Positions 40,996 through 50,569 of a stretch of 64,000 bases of DNA are shown here, one piece after another. Positions within the stretch are counted from its first letter, which is position 1; each line of letters starts with the position of its first letter. The notes beneath the pieces were generated by a model that worked only from the letters and a program-made list of their open reading frames with translations, was not told where the DNA came from and made no database searches. Made by a program: the position numbers and the translations under genes. The DNA lies in NCBI RefSeq assembly GCF_000430505.1, contig NZ_KE387152.1, positions 690,743 to 754,742 of the forward strand, written 5' to 3'. Source of the DNA: Eisenibacter elegans DSM 3317 (GTDB lineage Bacteria > Bacteroidota > Bacteroidia > Cytophagales > Microscillaceae).

Positions 40996-41934
40996 TTATG
41001 TCGAAAAGCGCCAGTGGTTAATCTGGCGGCGCAGCCAAGTAGGGCGATAAAATCGCTCAAAAGCCTTCAATACAGCAGGGTCGGGGGTTAAGTCTGGAGG
41101 GAAAGCACAGGACTTGTTACTGAGTTGGGTTTGGTAACGGTGGCGTACTAGACGGCTCATATGTTGGCCGGAATCATCAATGCCGATATTTTGTACTTTG
41201 CTGTGGCGTGGGTACAGCGCATAAGCACGGTGTTGGTAATGGGCATAAGCCCAACGAATAGCCCACGAATGGATTAGCCCGCGTTGTTGTTTGACCAACA
41301 TCGGCAGCAAGTCCGCACCCCCTTGGGCAAAACGTTGTTGAGCGTCTTTGTCCTGAATAAATTGCTCAAAGTCAGTCATCTCCCAATCTACCAACTCCCA
41401 AGCACTGCGCCAAGTGGCCCACCCCCACGAGCTAGGGCGCAGACTGAGGTAGACATCGTGTGGGTAGGCTTGTGGAATCTTAAAAGGTGGCTGATAGCCT
41501 GCTACTGACATCACCTCGGGGCGCAACTGGTAGACTTTTAGCGCTTCATTCATATAGCCTAAAAAATCGGTACTGGTCAGCAAGTCATCCTCCAATACAA
41601 TCAGGCTAGGGTGTTGGGCCAAGACCATACGCACTCCTTCGATGATGGACTTGGCCAAGCCCTTATTGTGGGCTTCTAGGTGCAGCTCCACGGCTGCAAA
41701 GCCCTCGATGTTTTGTACCAATTGCCTGACGGCAGCTACAGAGGCTTGATCTTCGAGGCTGCGGGAGCCATCCGCAAAAACGTACAATTGGCTTTGGGCT
41801 GCCAGAGGGTTTTGTCGTAAGGCCGCCAAGGTCTGAGCCAGATGCTGGGGGCGGTTATAGGCAAATAGCGCGATGGGGGCAAGCCCTGCTGAAGGGAGAT
41901 TGGCCATAAGGGCGTTGTTAATTGGTCGATTCAT
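40996..41934 (-). CDS. GT2-like glycosyltransferase
   Basis: The 312-residue protein opens with PIALFAYNRPQHLAQTLAAL and has YVFADGSRSLEDQ and SLIVLEDDLLTSTDF, the nucleotide-sugar and DxD-like sites of GT-A-fold transferases. SSWGWATWRSAWELVDWEM is typical of a Bacteroidota/cyanobacterial sub-family. It is divergent from a flippase gene 53 bases away, so both probably serve an exopolysaccharide or O-antigen. Confidence 0.87.
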   Translation of the reverse strand: MNRPINNALMANLPSAGLAPIALFAYNRPQHLAQTLAALRQNPLAAQSQLYVFADGSRSLEDQASVAAVRQLVQNIEGFAAVELHLEAHNKGLAKSIIEGVRMVLAQHPSLIVLEDDLLTSTDFLGYMNEALKVYQLRPEVMSVAGYQPPFKIPQAYPHDVYLSLRPSSWGWATWRSAWELVDWEMTDFEQFIQDKDAQQRFAQGGADLLPMLVKQQRGLIHSWAIRWAYAHYQHRAYALYPRHSKVQNIGIDDSGQHMSRLVRHRYQTQLSNKSCAFPPDLTPDPAVLKAFERFYRPTWLRRQINHWRFST

Positions 41935-41987
41935 ACTAACTTAGCGCCCTAAAATTAGCGCAATCACGACGGATATACAACGCAGCT

Positions 41988-43481
41988 ATGGGCATTATCG
42001 TCAGGCAAGGGCTGAAAGCCTCCCTAGCCACTTATATCGGAGTATTAATCGGTACTTTTACAACACTCTGGCTTTTCCCCAAGCTACTCAGTGCAGGGGA
42101 GATTGGTCTTGTACAGGTCATCCGCGATACCTCTTTCTTGTTGGCTGGTGCGATGCAGTTTGGCGTAGGCGAAATCATCAACCGCTTTATGCCCATTTAC
42201 AAAGATGAGCCTACCCGCAACCAAGGGCTGCTGAGCTTTGCCCTGTTATATTTGGCCTGCTTTAGTCTGTTGTTTGGGTTGTTGTTTTGGTTGCTGCACC
42301 CTTATTGGATTGTGTGGTATCGGGAGGAGTCGCCGGAGTTGCTACATTATTTTTACTGGATGTTGCCCTTGGGCTTGGTAATGGCCGTAGCCACTACGCT
42401 CGAAGCCTATGTACGCTCGTTTTTTCGGATTGCCATCCCGGCAGGGCTGCGCGAGATTTACCTCCGCGTGGGGCTGGGGTTGGTCGTTCTTCTGTATGCT
42501 TGGGGCTATGTCTCTATGCAGGGCCTGATAGTATCACTACTAGTAGTGTATGTGGTTTATGCGCTCTTACTTTGGGCTTATACCCATCAGTTGGGCGTAG
42601 CTTGGTTGGCAAGAATACAGCCACTTTTGTGGCAGAAGGCACATCTGAGGCCTATATTGATGTATGGAGGAATGATTTTTTTGGGTGGGATGAGCAGCAT
42701 GTTTATGTCGCGCATCGATATCCTGATGATTGGGGCATACCTTGGTATGAGCGCCACCGGGCTCTATGTGATTCCGATGTTTGTAGGGGTGATGATTGAA
42801 ATTCCACTCCGCACCCTCGGCCATATTACCACTCCCGTAGTAGCAGAGGCTTGGCATCGGCAGGATTACGAAACCCTCTGGCAGGTATACCACCGTTCTG
42901 CCCTAAATATGCTTCTCTTGGGGGGGCTGCTTTTTGTTGGTATTTGGGCTAATGTAGACAATATCTTTGCCTTGATGCCAAACGGTGAAATGTATGCTCA
43001 GGGCAAATATGTGATTTTCTTTACGGCCTTGGGGCGCTTGATTAGCGTAGCCGGAGGGGTCAATTCGGTCATTTTGCTCCAATCTCGCTACTACCAGTTC
43101 AATCTTTGGCTGGCTCTAGGCCTGGCATTGTTGATTTTCTGCACCAACCTTTGGTTTATCCCAGCCTATGGCATAGAAGGTGCGGCAGCGGCTACGGCCA
43201 TTTCCCTGCTTATTTGGAGCGTGGTTAAGATTGCCTTTGTGTGGTATATATTTGGTTTGCAGCCTTTTAACCATAAAAATCTTCAGGCACTGTTGATTTT
43301 GTTGGTGGCGGGTACGGCAGGGTTTTACTGCCCCCGGTTTGCTTCGGTTTGGGTAGATCTCTTTGTGCGCTCAGGTTTGATTGTCCTGCTTTTTGGAGCA
43401 GGGGCATACTATTGGGCCGTATCAGAAGAAGGAATGCAGTTACTTCAGCGTGGCCTTACGTGGCTGCGCCGTAAGCGATAA
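41988..43481 (+). CDS. Polysaccharide flippase (Wzx/MATE-like)
   Basis: The 497-residue protein has about twelve to fourteen hydrophobic segments. It starts GLKASLATYIGVLIGTFTTL and contains AGEIGLVQVIRD and MFMSRIDILMIGAYLGMSAT, patterns of the polysaccharide transporter family. It is predicted to flip lipid-linked sugars across the inner membrane. The adjacent divergent glycosyltransferase supports this role. Confidence 0.9.
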   Translation: MGIIVRQGLKASLATYIGVLIGTFTTLWLFPKLLSAGEIGLVQVIRDTSFLLAGAMQFGVGEIINRFMPIYKDEPTRNQGLLSFALLYLACFSLLFGLLFWLLHPYWIVWYREESPELLHYFYWMLPLGLVMAVATTLEAYVRSFFRIAIPAGLREIYLRVGLGLVVLLYAWGYVSMQGLIVSLLVVYVVYALLLWAYTHQLGVAWLARIQPLLWQKAHLRPILMYGGMIFLGGMSSMFMSRIDILMIGAYLGMSATGLYVIPMFVGVMIEIPLRTLGHITTPVVAEAWHRQDYETLWQVYHRSALNMLLLGGLLFVGIWANVDNIFALMPNGEMYAQGKYVIFFTALGRLISVAGGVNSVILLQSRYYQFNLWLALGLALLIFCTNLWFIPAYGIEGAAAATAISLLIWSVVKIAFVWYIFGLQPFNHKNLQALLILLVAGTAGFYCPRFASVWVDLFVRSGLIVLLFGAGAYYWAVSEEGMQLLQRGLTWLRRKR

Positions 43482-43520
43482 TCACTGCGCCGCAAGCAAG
43501 AGCACACACCAGTTATCGAT

Positions 43521-44429
43521 TTATTTATGCCTATGTGAAGGCTCATAGATTAGGCGCATAAAGGAACTGAGACGCTGTTCTTCTCGGTTGATAGGAATCC
43601 CTGTAACGATACCGATCATCAGGTTATCTGCCAAGCTGACACGCATCTGCGGACGCATCACCATCGTGAATTTCCCAGCATCAAACTCTTTGTTAAACTC
43701 CACACCTATAAAGTTGCGGGTGCCTGGAATCATAAAGTGGAAGTTGGTATGTAGCTCATAAGCGTTGTGCCATTTGGGCAGTGTTTCTCCTCGGGCAAAT
43801 ACCTGCTCAAACCTTGGCCCTGTATAGATGAGGGTGTGGAAGTTGCGTCCCCAACGTTTGGCCGCAACGAAAAAAGGGTTGAAGACCTGTCCCTTGAAAA
43901 AGTTGCGTGCCGTGATGATGTTCAGGTCTACCAACTCAAATTCGTGGATATAACCTAGCGCAAGGGTAGCTTTGTATTTTTCGGAAACTAAGAATGACCA
44001 CTGGGCGGCCAGCTTGAGCGACTCCACCCGGTTGGAAGGAAGGCTGTCTTTTTGTTCGCGGGTATTGCGGGTGTAGAAGGTAAAGGGTACTTCGATTTCA
44101 AGCCCCAGACGGTGGATAGGAGCCCACTCATACTCAACGAGCATCTCGTAGGTATCAAAGCGGAGGTTATCAGTAAGGCCTGCGCCTATATTCCATTCTT
44201 TTTCACCTTTGCGTGCTCCCAAGTCTCGAATTAGGTCTATATAAAGCGGCTCGGCGTGTAATACCTTATAGGGAAGATTTTCTTTTTTTTCAATCTCTTG
44301 GATGTAGAGCGAGTCAAGTTTGGTATTAGGAATATCAGCAGTATCGGCGGGGAGTATCTGAGCAGGCAACACAAGCGACAATCCCATCACAAAACAGCAA
44401 ACAAACACACAACGTAATGTTTTTTTCAT
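43521..44429 (-). CDS. Conserved outer-membrane protein (HAEPLYIDLIRDLGARKGE type)
   Basis: The 302-residue protein has a signal peptide ending VLPAQ, then KVLHAEPLYIDLIRDLGARK, a landmark of a conserved Bacteroidota group of exported proteins. The mature part is strand-rich (LGLEIEVPFTFYTRN, MRPQMRVSLADNLMIGIVTG) and probably forms a beta-barrel. I cannot say what it transports. A good promoter lies upstream. Confidence 0.8.
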   Translation of the reverse strand: MKKTLRCVFVCCFVMGLSLVLPAQILPADTADIPNTKLDSLYIQEIEKKENLPYKVLHAEPLYIDLIRDLGARKGEKEWNIGAGLTDNLRFDTYEMLVEYEWAPIHRLGLEIEVPFTFYTRNTREQKDSLPSNRVESLKLAAQWSFLVSEKYKATLALGYIHEFELVDLNIITARNFFKGQVFNPFFVAAKRWGRNFHTLIYTGPRFEQVFARGETLPKWHNAYELHTNFHFMIPGTRNFIGVEFNKEFDAGKFTMVMRPQMRVSLADNLMIGIVTGIPINREEQRLSSFMRLIYEPSHRHK

Positions 44430-44488
44430 TCTTGGCTCTTAATGAGGATAATATGGTTAAAATCAGACAGATTCAAGTTGTAGCGCCG

Positions 44489-44521
44489 CAAATATACAGT
44501 AAATCTGAGGGATGGCACAAG
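44489..44521 (-). promoter_or_regulatory. Predicted promoter of the HAEPLYIDL outer-membrane protein gene
   Basis: On the minus strand CTTG (44518-44521) is followed after 21 bases by TATATTTG (44489-44496), close to the Bacteroidetes consensus. The gene start at 44429 is about 60 bases downstream. Confidence 0.6.
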
Positions 44522-44612
44522 CCAAGTGCCTCTCTTATGTTTTTATAGTCCAAAGGATTGTGGAAGTAGTAGATGTCTATTTATATATTATTTTATTTTA
44601 TTTTATTTTGTA

Positions 44613-44791
44613 TACACCACTGGATATTTTCTAATTTGGCTTTGATTCAACAAGCTGGGTAACCATATGGGGACTTTCGACAAATCCACAAAGCCCCAGC
44701 GTTCTTTTGCGCATATTTTGCACGTAAATATACGTCGAGAGCTCAGAGGACAAAATGAGCGCAACAAAGACCAAAAATATCCAGTGGCGTG
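44613..44791. mobile_element. MITE-like inverted-repeat element, copy C
   Basis: Ends TACACCACTGGATATTTT and AAAAATATCCAGTGGCGTG match those of copies A and B, but the 179-bp core is different. Just inside the left end is a 25-base segment found inverted at 12197-12221. A TTTTA pentanucleotide run (about 44589-44610) precedes it. It lies in the 435-base gap 44430-44864, which contains no supported gene. Confidence 0.65.
44626..44650 (+). repeat. 25-bp dispersed repeat, copy 2
   Basis: Identical, in opposite orientation, to 12197-12221 upstream of mtnB. This copy sits inside inverted-repeat element C. Confidence 0.7.
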
Positions 44792-44864
44792 TATTTTACA
44801 CATATTCGCTAATGAAAATATCCTTAGTCTTTATACACCAACCTTTGGGGGTTTCAGAGTTCCT

Positions 44865-45956
44865 CTAGGCTTGTAGGTGGGGGAGGAGTACTTGGAAAAG
44901 TGCGCCTTTTGTAGGGGTTGAGCTAGCCGTAATGCTGCCATTGAGTTTTTCAAGGCTTTCTTTGACCAAGAACAGCCCCAAGCCTGAGCCGTTACGCTGG
45001 TCGGTAGCCCGATAAAACATGTCAAAGATATGGGGCAAGTGCGCTTCTTCAATACCAATGCCGTTATCGGCTACACTGAGGTAGGTGGCCTCGGCTGTTT
45101 GGCGGATGTTTACCTGAATAAAAGGCTGCGATTTGGCAGGGTCATAGTATCGTACAGCATTGCTAATCAGGTTATTACAAATAATGGCCAAGCGAGTTAA
45201 GTCGCTATAACAATACACGGGAGCATCGATATAACAGCGAAAGTCTATCTTTTGAGCATCAATATGGTAGCGGTGTTGTTCCCATATCTCCTGGATGAAG
45301 CGCTGTAACTCTATTTTTTCTAGTTGAATTTCGGTACGGGAATTGCGCGAAAACTCGGCTATGTCCGAAATAAAGCTGTCGAGCCTTTGTAGTATACCCT
45401 CCTGCATCAGGAAATACTCGCGCATGCGTTCGGCATCTGTTTCTCGTTTGGCTAGGTTAATCAAGCCTAAAAGCGAGGCGACAGGTGCGCGCAAGTCGTG
45501 GCTGGCACTGTATACAAAGCGGTCTAGCTCAGCATTGGTTTTTTTGAGCTCTTCGAGCAAGGCTTCGTTTTTGGCGCGGAGGTGGTAGGTTTCAAGTGCT
45601 TGGTCAATCGTCTCTCGCAGGTTGTCAAGCTGCCAAGGTTTGGTAACATATCGGTATACCTTGCCTTTGTTGATAGCATTGATGATGGCCTCCACATCGC
45701 TGTATCCCGTCAGGATAATGCGGGTGATTTCGGGGTAGAGGCGGGCTATTTTTTCTAAAAACTCTACTCCAGTAACATTGGGCATCCGTTGGTCGGTAAT
45801 GACCAACTGCACGGGCTTGTCTGCTAGGATGGCCAAACCCTCAGTAGCCGAAGTGGCTGTCAAGACATCATAATCACGACGGAATACCGCTTTAAAACTG
45901 GAGAGGTTTTTAGGCTCATCGTCTACATACAGAATTGCATCTTTTGTTGTTTTCAT
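44865..45956 (-). CDS. Response-regulator/histidine-kinase hybrid
   Basis: The 363-residue protein has an N-terminal receiver (YVDDEPKNLSSFK, phospho-acceptor in LVITDQRMPNVTG, lysine in YRYVTKPWQL), then a HisKA helix with SASHDLRAPVASLLGLINLA, and a HATPase domain with CNNLISNAVRYYD, VADNGIGIEE and GSGLGLFLVKE. It is cytosolic. The receiver comes first and is fused to a kinase, as in proteins that relay a signal from a partner kinase. The kinase gene 13 bases upstream is the natural partner. Confidence 0.93.
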   Translation of the reverse strand: MKTTKDAILYVDDEPKNLSSFKAVFRRDYDVLTATSATEGLAILADKPVQLVITDQRMPNVTGVEFLEKIARLYPEITRIILTGYSDVEAIINAINKGKVYRYVTKPWQLDNLRETIDQALETYHLRAKNEALLEELKKTNAELDRFVYSASHDLRAPVASLLGLINLAKRETDAERMREYFLMQEGILQRLDSFISDIAEFSRNSRTEIQLEKIELQRFIQEIWEQHRYHIDAQKIDFRCYIDAPVYCYSDLTRLAIICNNLISNAVRYYDPAKSQPFIQVNIRQTAEATYLSVADNGIGIEEAHLPHIFDMFYRATDQRNGSGLGLFLVKESLEKLNGSITASSTPTKGALFQVLLPHLQA

Positions 45957-45969
45957 ATTTTTCTGAAAA

Positions 45970-47712
45970 TCATCGGCTACCTTTACTATAAGGCAACATT
46001 ACTATAAAAGTAGTTCCTTCTCCGCGTGCAGACTGTAGTCTGATGCGCCCTTGGTGGTTTCGGACAATCCCCTCGCTAATGTAGAGGCCAAGCCCAGAGC
46101 CTATTCCTACGGGTTTGGTCGTATAAAAAGGCTCAAATATACGCCGCTGAACAGCCTCATCGATACCTTCGCCGTTGTCGGCAATGGTGATTTGTAAAGT
46201 GGCAGTTTCTGTTATATCTTCTATACGGATAAGGATTTGAGGGGAATCGGATGCGGGGTATTTTTTTTGCTTCACAGCAAAAATAGCATTAGAGATGATA
46301 TTAACAAAAACCTGCTGCAATTTTCCCGGATGGCAGTAGAGCGGCTTTGTGGCTTGGTACTCTTTGATGAGGGTAACAGTATGTTTGTATTGGTTATGTA
46401 AGATTAGTAAGCTATCATCAATAATTTGCTTGATATCGTAATGGCTGAGCTGGGCTTCGTCCATACGGGCAAAAGAGCGAAGACTTCTGACAATCTCTGT
46501 AGTTTGTCGCGTACCTGTTTGGATATTGTCTACCAATTCGGGCAGCTCTTGGAGCAGTTCTTCCATGCCTATCGAGTCTTTGAAGCGCTGTAGTTCTGGA
46601 GGCAAAAGCGCTTCGGGTAGGCGCTCATACTGGAGCAGTAGTTGGCTTACATCTTGGATGAGCGTACTGAGCGCTTCGCTGCTGGCGTAGATATAGCTGA
46701 TAGGGTTGTTGATTTCGTGGGCTATACCGGCTACCAACACCCCAAGGGAGGCCATTTTTTCTTGGGCGATAATCTGTTCTTGTGCAGCTCTCAGCGCCCT
46801 GAGTGTTTTTTTGAGTTCCTTGCGTTGGGTATAGAGGAGTTTGTTTTTGCGCTCTATACGGTCGTTGATTTCCTGTTCACGTTGGAGTGTAAGTTCGAGT
46901 TGTTGTTTGGTACGTTCTAGGGATTCGTTGGTAGCCGAAAGTTCTTCGGCATATTGCCTCAGCTCTTCTTCTGTAGTGCGAAGCGCTTGATAAGCTTCTT
47001 GCAGTTGTTTTTTGCGGGTATAGAGGTTTTTGTTTTGCTGTTCTATTTTTTGGAGCGCACGTTGTTCGCGGCTCAGGGTTTGTTCGGCCTGCCTTTTGGT
47101 GAAGGCAAGGTTTTCGTTGAGCAATACCAGTTCCTGAGTATATTGTCGTAGGGCCTCATTAGAATCTTGCATCCGCTGGTAGGCCTCGTTGTGTGCTAGC
47201 ATATTGGGCTCGAAGCTGCTTTTGTGCCCTACTTTCAACAAGAAACAATAGGTCAGCTTGTCGACCGTCAGATAGGCAATCTGAATCCGAAAACGTTGGC
47301 CGTGTCGGTTTTGAAGCCTTGTGTGTTTTTCTATTGCCAAGGGCAGGCTACGGCTTTCGTCATATAGCTGGCGCAAACGAGGCTGCACATAAGTATTGAA
47401 GGGTAGGTTTTGAAGCCCTACTTTTTCAAACCAGTCTTGGAGGGTAGGAAGCTCATCGTGGGTATATTGGAGTAGTTGCTCGGCCTGTTCGTTGATGTGT
47501 AAGATGCGGTTTTTGGGGATATGTATCAATACAATGGGCATAGGAGCAAAGCGGACGAGCTGGTGCATCTGTTCTTCGGCACGTATCAAACGCCGGAAAG
47601 TCTTGGCATACAAAGCATCTAGCGAAGGCCGTTGGTTTTGTAGCTGTAGTTCCAATACGAGGCTGATGAGTTCTTGGGGGGTATATTCAGATAAACGTTG
47701 GCGTGTATACAT
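45970..47712 (-). CDS. PAS-type sensor histidine kinase with long coiled coil
   Basis: The 580-residue cytosolic kinase has a PAS-like domain (about 45-165), a long coiled coil (185-310) made of related blocks (LSREQRALQKIEQQNKNLYT and LQREQEINDRIERKNKLLYT), a HisKA region with MASLGVLVAGIAHEINNPIS and a HATPase domain with VNIISNAIFAVKQKK, ADNGEGIDE and GSGLGLYISEG. No membrane segment is visible. It precedes the receiver/kinase gene with a 13-base gap, so the two form an operon. Confidence 0.93.
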   Translation of the reverse strand: MYTRQRLSEYTPQELISLVLELQLQNQRPSLDALYAKTFRRLIRAEEQMHQLVRFAPMPIVLIHIPKNRILHINEQAEQLLQYTHDELPTLQDWFEKVGLQNLPFNTYVQPRLRQLYDESRSLPLAIEKHTRLQNRHGQRFRIQIAYLTVDKLTYCFLLKVGHKSSFEPNMLAHNEAYQRMQDSNEALRQYTQELVLLNENLAFTKRQAEQTLSREQRALQKIEQQNKNLYTRKKQLQEAYQALRTTEEELRQYAEELSATNESLERTKQQLELTLQREQEINDRIERKNKLLYTQRKELKKTLRALRAAQEQIIAQEKMASLGVLVAGIAHEINNPISYIYASSEALSTLIQDVSQLLLQYERLPEALLPPELQRFKDSIGMEELLQELPELVDNIQTGTRQTTEIVRSLRSFARMDEAQLSHYDIKQIIDDSLLILHNQYKHTVTLIKEYQATKPLYCHPGKLQQVFVNIISNAIFAVKQKKYPASDSPQILIRIEDITETATLQITIADNGEGIDEAVQRRIFEPFYTTKPVGIGSGLGLYISEGIVRNHQGRIRLQSARGEGTTFIVMLPYSKGSR

Positions 47713-47916
47713 AGATTATTTGCTGACAAAACAAAGCACAAAGGCCGGGGCGACATTATCATTTCATACGAAAAAACACTACAGAAGGCTGTAATTTCAC
47801 AAATATTCGTCGTAAATTCATAAGCCAAAGGGGGGACTTGGGGTGCTTTCCGCTTATTTTATTGCACTCTGGCAAGAATAATTAGGCCAATTCCGCAAAA
47901 TATTGCTAAATTAGTA

Positions 47917-47924
47917 TATCTTTG
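47917..47924 (+). promoter_or_regulatory. Possible -7 element for the InsA-like gene
   Basis: TATCTTTG matches TAnnTTTG and lies 34 bases ahead of the next ATG. A good -33 box is not seen. Confidence 0.4.
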
Positions 47925-47957
47925 CAAAATTAATATACACGCAACCTAATAAACAAG

Positions 47958-48377
47958 ATGAACTACCCTAATTGTCCCAAATGTAATTCTGAAAAAGTAG
48001 TGAAAAGCGGTATAATCAATGAGCGTCAACGCTATTTGTGTAAAAAATGCAGCTATCACTTTACGGTCAATAAGCTTGGCAAGCAGATAGATAACTATTA
48101 CGTAATCAAGGCTTTACAGCTTTATATCGAAGGGGTAAGCTATCGAGAGATAGAGCGCCTGCTAGGGATTAGTCACGTATCTGTAATGAATTGGGTGAAG
48201 AAGTACCGTATCAAAGCTCCTGACAACAACGAGTACCATCCTACCTACAAAATCCTCAAACACGAAGAGCTTGTCAGCTATTTACAAAGCCGTGAGAATA
48301 TCCACGGGTCGGGAATGCTCATCACCGAACTAGGGGATAAATTTATGGTTATCAAATGGGAAAGGTTTAAGGAATAG
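47958..48377 (+). CDS. InsA-like zinc-finger/helix-turn-helix protein without transposase domain
   Basis: The 139-residue protein starts with a zinc ribbon (Cys6, Cys9, Cys28, Cys31: NCPKC, LCKKC) of the IS1 InsA type, then a helix-turn-helix (EGVSYREIERLLGISHVSVM), then a short unique tail of 50 residues (HGSGMLITELGDKFMVIKWE). No DDE catalytic domain follows and no terminal inverted repeats flank it. It sits before the porin, symporter and acs genes, so it may be a transposase-derived regulator of acetate use. Residual IS DNA is the alternative. Confidence 0.75.
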   Translation: MNYPNCPKCNSEKVVKSGIINERQRYLCKKCSYHFTVNKLGKQIDNYYVIKALQLYIEGVSYREIERLLGISHVSVMNWVKKYRIKAPDNNEYHPTYKILKHEELVSYLQSRENIHGSGMLITELGDKFMVIKWERFKE

Positions 48378-48795
48378 TACAATAATTACTTGGCTAAACC
48401 AAAAAGCAAAACATACATTCAAACCTTATTTAAAGCATTTTTAGGTGCCCCTGTCTAGGTCAAACAGCCAGTCAGGGGCATTGTCTTTGAATATATTTTA
48501 TACAATCTTGCCCTGATAAGATACCAAACCCCAACAAGACGATAAACCGAAGTATATATACAATATTAGCATTTGTATAGGCTTGATTTCACTTTTCGAA
48601 GGGCTATTTGCAGTTTTACATCAGCCAATTGCGCAACCTTGGTGCTTGGTAGCTGCGATGAGTAGTTGCCTGCAACTAATCAAAAACTGATTTACTCACA
48701 AACCCCAACTTAACAAATGACCTGAGGGGACTTTTGACACACAAACACTCAAAATAACCTCCCACATTTGCTTATTTCACAAAAACTGCACTGCC
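48378..48795. other. Intergenic gap upstream of the porin gene
   Basis: About 420 bases without a gene. The inverted repeat TGCCCCTG/CAGGGGCA at 48446-48453 and 48473-48480 may terminate the InsA-like gene transcript. CACATTTG at 48763-48770 resembles a -7 box, but its spacing to the nearest TTTG is too long. Confidence 0.4.
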
Positions 48796-50190
48796 ATGAA
48801 CCGAAAAACTATCACTCGCTTAGGATTGTATCTTTTGATAACCTGCTTGGGCACTGCTCAGGTATGGGCGCAAGGCTCAGAAGAGTATGGCTCCGGCCTC
48901 AAGCTCAACCTCAACGATGACGGCTCTAAGTATGTGCGCTTTATTATCTGGAATCAGATATGGGCGCGCTACACGGACAATAATCCGGGCACTATCGTCA
49001 ATAACGAAGCTCAGACCAACACCACTGATGTGGCCTTACGCCGTTCGCGTATGTTGGCCTTCTCACAAATTTCACCCCGTTTCTTGGTGATGTTTCACTG
49101 GGGTATCAACAACCAAACCTTTATCAATGGTGGCACGCCGGGCGGCACAGCAGGCTTTGGGGCAAATGGGCCTGGCAAAAAACCGCAACTCTTCGTACAC
49201 GATGCCTGGGCTGAGTATGCCGTAGTGAAGAGCAAGTTACACATTGGTGCTGGGCTACATTACTGGAATGGCATCTCGCGGATGACCAGCAGCAGCACGC
49301 TCAACTTCCTCACCATCGACGCACCTATCTTCAATTGGGCCACCATCGAAGCTAGTGATCAGTTTGCCCGTCAGTTTGGTATCTATGCCAAAGGCCAACT
49401 CGGCAAGATACAGTACCAAGTAGCGCTCAATAAACCCTTCAGCGCCAGCAATATTGCCTCTTCTATGGAGCAAATGGCACTTCCGACGCAGCCCCAGGCT
49501 CCTGCTGGCACGGCTGCCGTGGATGCCTCCAACAACAGCTGGGCAAGCCTAGGGTATATTACTTACAACTTCTTTGACACTGAAAGCTCCTTGTTGCCCT
49601 TCCGTGTAGGGTCTTATCTGGGCACAAAAAAGGTGCTCAACATCGGTGCAGGTTGGCACTATCACCCCGACGCTACGGCCAACTCCGTACGCAACCCTGC
49701 CGGAGACCTTATCAATATCCAGCGTAATGATATGACACTCTTGGGCGCAGATGTGTTTGTAGACCTGCCCCTGAACCGCACTGCCGGCACCGCTCTGACG
49801 GCCTACTCCGTATTTTATAACTATGACTTTGGCCCCAATTACCTCCGCAATATCGGCATCTTGAATGTGGCGCAATCAGGAGGAAACTTCCAGCCTACCA
49901 TCGGCACTGGGCAGATTTGGTACACACAAGCGGGCTTCCTCTTACCCAAAAGCATCCTAGGAGATAAGGGTCGCCTACAGCCTTTTGCTGCCTTTACTTA
50001 CAAAAACTTTGACGCACTCCAAGATGCCTCCTCACAATATGACGTAGGGATGAACTATTACATCAGCGGGCATCACGCCAAAATCACCCTGCAATATTCT
50101 ACACGCCCGGTATATGGGGCTGATGGACGCTTCCACCCCACCAAACCTAGCGCCGGAGAGCTTATTACACAGTTTATGATTTACTTATAA
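48796..50190 (+). CDS. Porin-like outer-membrane protein
   Basis: The 464-residue protein has a signal peptide ending VWAQ and a strand-rich mature part (SKYVRFIIWNQIWARYTDN, DVALRRSRMLAFSQISPRFL), ending in a phenylalanine-containing last strand (GELITQFMIYL). This is the phosphate-selective/general porin-like pattern. Its position before the DUF4212/symporter/acs genes suggests uptake of acetate or a related small acid through the outer membrane. Confidence 0.8.
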   Translation: MNRKTITRLGLYLLITCLGTAQVWAQGSEEYGSGLKLNLNDDGSKYVRFIIWNQIWARYTDNNPGTIVNNEAQTNTTDVALRRSRMLAFSQISPRFLVMFHWGINNQTFINGGTPGGTAGFGANGPGKKPQLFVHDAWAEYAVVKSKLHIGAGLHYWNGISRMTSSSTLNFLTIDAPIFNWATIEASDQFARQFGIYAKGQLGKIQYQVALNKPFSASNIASSMEQMALPTQPQAPAGTAAVDASNNSWASLGYITYNFFDTESSLLPFRVGSYLGTKKVLNIGAGWHYHPDATANSVRNPAGDLINIQRNDMTLLGADVFVDLPLNRTAGTALTAYSVFYNYDFGPNYLRNIGILNVAQSGGNFQPTIGTGQIWYTQAGFLLPKSILGDKGRLQPFAAFTYKNFDALQDASSQYDVGMNYYISGHHAKITLQYSTRPVYGADGRFHPTKPSAGELITQFMIYL

Positions 50191-50268
50191 ATTCACGAAT
50201 TCGTCAATTACAACTCAAAACTCTGAACTCACAACTTATCACTTAAAACTCAAAAAAAGCCCACAATT

Positions 50269-50526
50269 ATGTCTAACAAAAGCATGCAAGCGTATTGGAA
50301 GCGCAACATCAGCTACGTGCTGATTCTACTCGGCGTTTGGTTTTTCTCCTCTTATGTGCTTGGTATTTTGCTGGCAGAGCCACTCAATGCCATCAGCCTA
50401 GGGGGCTTCAAGCTCGGATTCTGGTTTGCCCAACAGGGTTCTATGTACATCTTTGTCATCCTGATATTTGTGTATGTATACCTGATGAACAAACTCGACC
50501 AAGAGTTTGATGTAGACGAAAAATAA
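50269..50526 (+). CDS. DUF4212 small subunit of a sodium:solute symporter
   Basis: The 85-residue protein has two membrane helices ([20 protein letters not shown] and [19 protein letters not shown]) in the order typical of DUF4212. Members are encoded directly before a large symporter of the VC_2705 type and are taken to be its small subunit. The symporter starts 43 bases downstream. It likely sits in the inner membrane. Confidence 0.93.
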   Translation: MSNKSMQAYWKRNISYVLILLGVWFFSSYVLGILLAEPLNAISLGGFKLGFWFAQQGSMYIFVILIFVYVYLMNKLDQEFDVDEK

Positions 50527-50569
50527 CCCCTGCCTAACTTATCATCACCCTCAAAATTTTGAAAATACT

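Noticed and set aside
44589..44610. TTTTA pentanucleotide run as a possible phase-variable promoter
   Set aside because: The nearest genes do not start downstream of it at a useful distance, and the run is short and imperfect.
50191..50268. Repeated short words like AACTCAAAACTC before the DUF4212 gene
   Set aside because: They are degenerate low-complexity spacer sequence with no clear unit, similar to other worn spacers in the window.
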